A stretch of DNA of 39,728 nt from the NCBI GenBank assembly GCA_021774695.1, contig JAJFIU010000054.1:1-39728 (forward strand). Reading direction: 5' to 3'. Shown here piece after piece: positions 37,406 through 39,728 of this stretch (positions are counted from its first letter, which is position 1; every line of letters starts with the position of its first letter). A program made the translations under genes and the position numbers. Source of the stretch: Alphaproteobacteria bacterium (GTDB taxonomy: Bacteria > Pseudomonadota > Alphaproteobacteria > Sphingomonadales > Kordiimonadaceae). The notes under the pieces were generated by a model. The model was not told where the DNA came from. It saw only the letters and a list, made by a program, of their open reading frames with translations, and did not search any database.

Positions 37406-38496
37406 GGGTTGGCCCCAGTGGAGAGATCAACATAAACCTCACCAGCCATTAGTTTTCTTGCCGTTCGAATAAGCGCTGCATATGTGACCGTAGGCGGGGT
37501 TAGTGTCGTGTCTAATTTAAGGTCGACTGAGAATGATCCTGTGGGGTGTTCGATGTTCGCCCTGTACTGATTTCCAATCGCAGCAGGTACTTGAGCAATA
37601 CCGTCCGCCACCGACCTCGGCAACAAACAGCCTGTGGCAACACTGACGGCACCCAATACGCCGATGGCCTGATGAACGCGGTGTGGGATGAAGGTTTGGG
37701 TCATAATGGAACCGCCGTTTATGGGCGGGGAAAGCAGACAGAGTTTTGGTACCGTTTTTTTCGTGACATCGCCCAAGTTCATTCTTGGTGCGATAGCGAG
37801 GCGAATTTGCTCGATACGAGCCTTTAAGCTTGCATCCTTTTCAAGATCGCTTGGTATTTCTCGTCCTGTTTTGCCAAAGTCAGCTGCCCGCATAAGAACA
37901 ACTGGCATGCCATTGTCGATGCAAGTAACCTCGACACCGTTCACACAATCTATGACATTCCCTGTAGGCAATAGAGCGCCGGTTGTGGCACCGGTTATAC
38001 CCAGGAAACTGATAGGGATGGCGGCAGCGGACCCTGGTACACCACTAATTTGACAGTCGCCTTCATAACATACTAAGCTGTCCGGTGTAGACACATCAGC
38101 AACAGCGACGCTACCGCTATTGACCATATGGATACGAACCTGCGTGGTTTCTCCTGATGCTTGGACTAGGCCATTTTCAATGGCCCAAGGCCCTACACCA
38201 GCAAGCATATTACCACAGTTCTGACTGTCGCTGACTTCGGCCTTGTCTACTGCAATTTGTAGAAACAAATAGTCTACGTCTGCGTCGGGCCTATGGGAGG
38301 GGGACACAATGGCAACCTTACTGGTCAGAGGATGCCCTCCGCCGACACCGTCAATTTGGCGGATGTCGGGAGACCCCATTGCAGCGAGCAACACTCTGTC
38401 GCGGACGGTTGGTTCGCTTGGCAAGTCAGACGCAGAAAAGAAGAGACCCTTAGAAGTCCCGCCGCGCATCAGTGTGGTTGAAATGGCCCGCAACAT
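37402..38496 (-). CDS. PrpF-family 4-oxalomesaconate tautomerase/isomerase
   Basis: Isomerase of 364 residues of the PrpF (diaminopimelate epimerase) fold. Features are TLMRGGTSKGLFF at the start, the catalytic block DGVGGGHPLTSKVAIV and SQNCGNMLAGVGPWAIENG. Members in PCA 4,5-cleavage operons are GalD (keto-enol tautomerase) or LigU (1,3-allylic isomerase), and sequence by eye does not decide between them. With LigJ present, the LigU reaction is more probable. It starts three bases after the ligK stop region and overlaps the next gene. Confidence 0.88.
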   Translation of the reverse strand: MLRAISTTLMRGGTSKGLFFSASDLPSEPTVRDRVLLAAMGSPDIRQIDGVGGGHPLTSKVAIVSPSHRPDADVDYLFLQIAVDKAEVSDSQNCGNMLAGVGPWAIENGLVQASGETTQVRIHMVNSGSVAVADVSTPDSLVCYEGDCQISGVPGSAAAIPISFLGITGATTGALLPTGNVIDCVNGVEVTCIDNGMPVVLMRAADFGKTGREIPSDLEKDASLKARIEQIRLAIAPRMNLGDVTKKTVPKLCLLSPPINGGSIMTQTFIPHRVHQAIGVLGAVSVATGCLLPRSVADGIAQVPAAIGNQYRANIEHPTGSFSVDLKLDTTLTPPTVTYAALIRTARKLMAGEVYVDLSTGANP

Positions 38497-38499
38497 AGA

Positions 38500-39189
38500 T
38501 CAACCAAACTCTGATTGTTTGACATAGCGAAGGCCTTTTTCAGCTAGGCTATTTCGCATGTCATAAACATCAAGGCCCAATTCGCCTGCCTCGAAGCGTA
38601 CTCGTTTTTCGGCTTCATTTTTCTCGCGGGCAATCGCTTTTTCCAGCACGGCGGGCGTCTCTGTACGGCTGACGCATACTACGCCGTCATCGTCCGCAAC
38701 AATGAGGTCCCCAGGGCAAATATGCTGGCCAGCGCATACTACTGGCACATTCACGTTTCCCAACGTCTCTTTAACCGTACCCTGGCTATAAACAGCCTTT
38801 GACCAAACGGGGAACTGCATATGAGTTAAATCTGATATATCGCGCACGCCAGCATCGATGATCAGTCCTCGTACGCCGCGTGCCTTCAAAGATGTAGCCA
38901 ATAAGTCGCCAAAATAGCCATCTTCACACGGGCTTGTGGGGCTAACCACAAGAATGTCTCCTTCTTGGCATTGTTCGACTGCCACATGTATCGACCAATT
39001 GTCGCCCGGTGCCACTTCGCAGGTTACTGCCGTGCCTACTATATGGGCTGGCCGGTATATAGGCCGTATATCAGAGGACAGCAGACCAGTGCGCCCTGCC
39101 GCCTCATGCACAGTTGCTACGCTGTACCGAGAGATAGCATCGCAAATTTCAGGTGCCACACGGGCAATGTCAGTAACAACGATGGGCAT
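38500..39189 (-). CDS. ligK: LigK, 4-carboxy-4-hydroxy-2-oxoadipate aldolase
   Basis: Class II (divalent-metal) pyruvate aldolase of the RraA-like/HMG-CHA family, 229 residues. It splits 4-carboxy-4-hydroxy-2-oxoadipate to pyruvate and oxaloacetate. Motifs are [35 protein letters not shown] and IDAGVRDI, plus [11 protein letters not shown]. The aldolase loop Gly-Asp (FGDLLATS) and the Arg-Asp pair in GVRDI are the substrate and metal ligands of the family. ATG at 39189 gives the usual length; the frame extends to TTG 39258 without support. Confidence 0.93.
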   Translation of the reverse strand: MPIVVTDIARVAPEICDAISRYSVATVHEAAGRTGLLSSDIRPIYRPAHIVGTAVTCEVAPGDNWSIHVAVEQCQEGDILVVSPTSPCEDGYFGDLLATSLKARGVRGLIIDAGVRDISDLTHMQFPVWSKAVYSQGTVKETLGNVNVPVVCAGQHICPGDLIVADDDGVVCVSRTETPAVLEKAIAREKNEAEKRVRFEAGELGLDVYDMRNSLAEKGLRYVKQSEFG

Positions 39190-39267
39190 TTTGTTTCTCA
39201 ATTGATTGTACAAATTTGAATTTAAGTGGCTTCTGTAATCCAAGCTAATCACCGGCAAAAATGGTGG

Positions 39268-39728
<461 letters not shown>

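Overview
The window looks like an accessory region of an alphaproteobacterium. The main pointers are a protocatechuate 4,5-cleavage (lig-type) operon of sphingomonad style, F-type tra genes in the order found on alphaproteobacterial plasmids and islands, and an ArsR with a CCDGHPEIC tail. Base composition looks close to balanced by eye, lower than in typical sphingomonads, so a moderate-GC marine or soil lineage is possible. The genus cannot be read from the sequence. Whether this is chromosome or plasmid is also not visible.

Layout, left to right. (1) 1-5.7 kb: the 3' part of a cytochrome c-FTR1 iron permease fusion (+), a small secreted Cys protein (+), a short remnant resembling the N-terminus of a cyclodipeptide synthase (+), an AraC regulator (-), and divergent from it a mercaptopyruvate sulfurtransferase and a SAM methyltransferase (+). 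(2) 5.7-6.3 kb: a decayed end of an IS3-family element. (3) 6.3-9.6 kb: a mercury operon, merR (-) diverging from merT-merP-merA plus an unrecognised four-helix membrane protein (+). (4) 9.6-14.1 kb: an arsenic operon on the minus strand, transcribed gapdh-arsJ-acr3-orf213-arsR. ArsJ and its GAPDH export arsenate as 1-arseno-3-phosphoglycerate, Acr3 exports arsenite, and orf213 is an unknown membrane protein. (5) 14.2-14.9 kb: an unknown protein with a CGCCGGG tail, then a non-coding stretch with att-like repeats. (6) 14.9-18.4 kb: a five-gene minus-strand metal-homeostasis operon (His-rich exported protein, HupE/UreJ permease, membrane-anchored protein, a 42-residue peptide ending HGHTH, and an NreB-like MFS exporter with a His-rich tail). 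(7) 18.8-25.1 kb: a divergent czc-type operon (His-rich small protein, czcC, czcB, czcA). (8) 25.1-30 kb: remains of a conjugative element. ardC (+) and traB (-) are fused tail to tail and both lack their 3' ends. Behind traB lie traK, traE, traL, a pilin and a DsbC-like protein in F-type order. (9) 30-32.3 kb: a 30-bp perfect palindrome/terminator, two small HTH regulators with convergent 3' ends, three copies of an operator-like repeat, and two broken genes. (10) 32.4-39.7 kb: a tightly overlapping minus-strand operon with pobA (cut by the window edge), ligK, a PrpF-family tautomerase, an orphan dehydrogenase, ligJ, ligI, ligA, ligB and ligC. It would carry 4-hydroxybenzoate via protocatechuate to pyruvate and oxaloacetate.

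The theme is a metal and metalloid resistance island (Hg, As, Zn/Co/Cd-type, probably Ni/Co) carried with pieces of a conjugative element and set beside an aromatic catabolic operon. The best candidates for undescribed biology are the HupE/anchor/micropeptide/NreB operon and its His-rich proteins, the membrane proteins of unknown function attached to the mer and ars operons, the Cys-tail protein at 14.3 kb, the orphan dehydrogenase in the lig operon and the possible cyclodipeptide synthase remnant. No CRISPR array, rRNA or convincing tRNA was seen.
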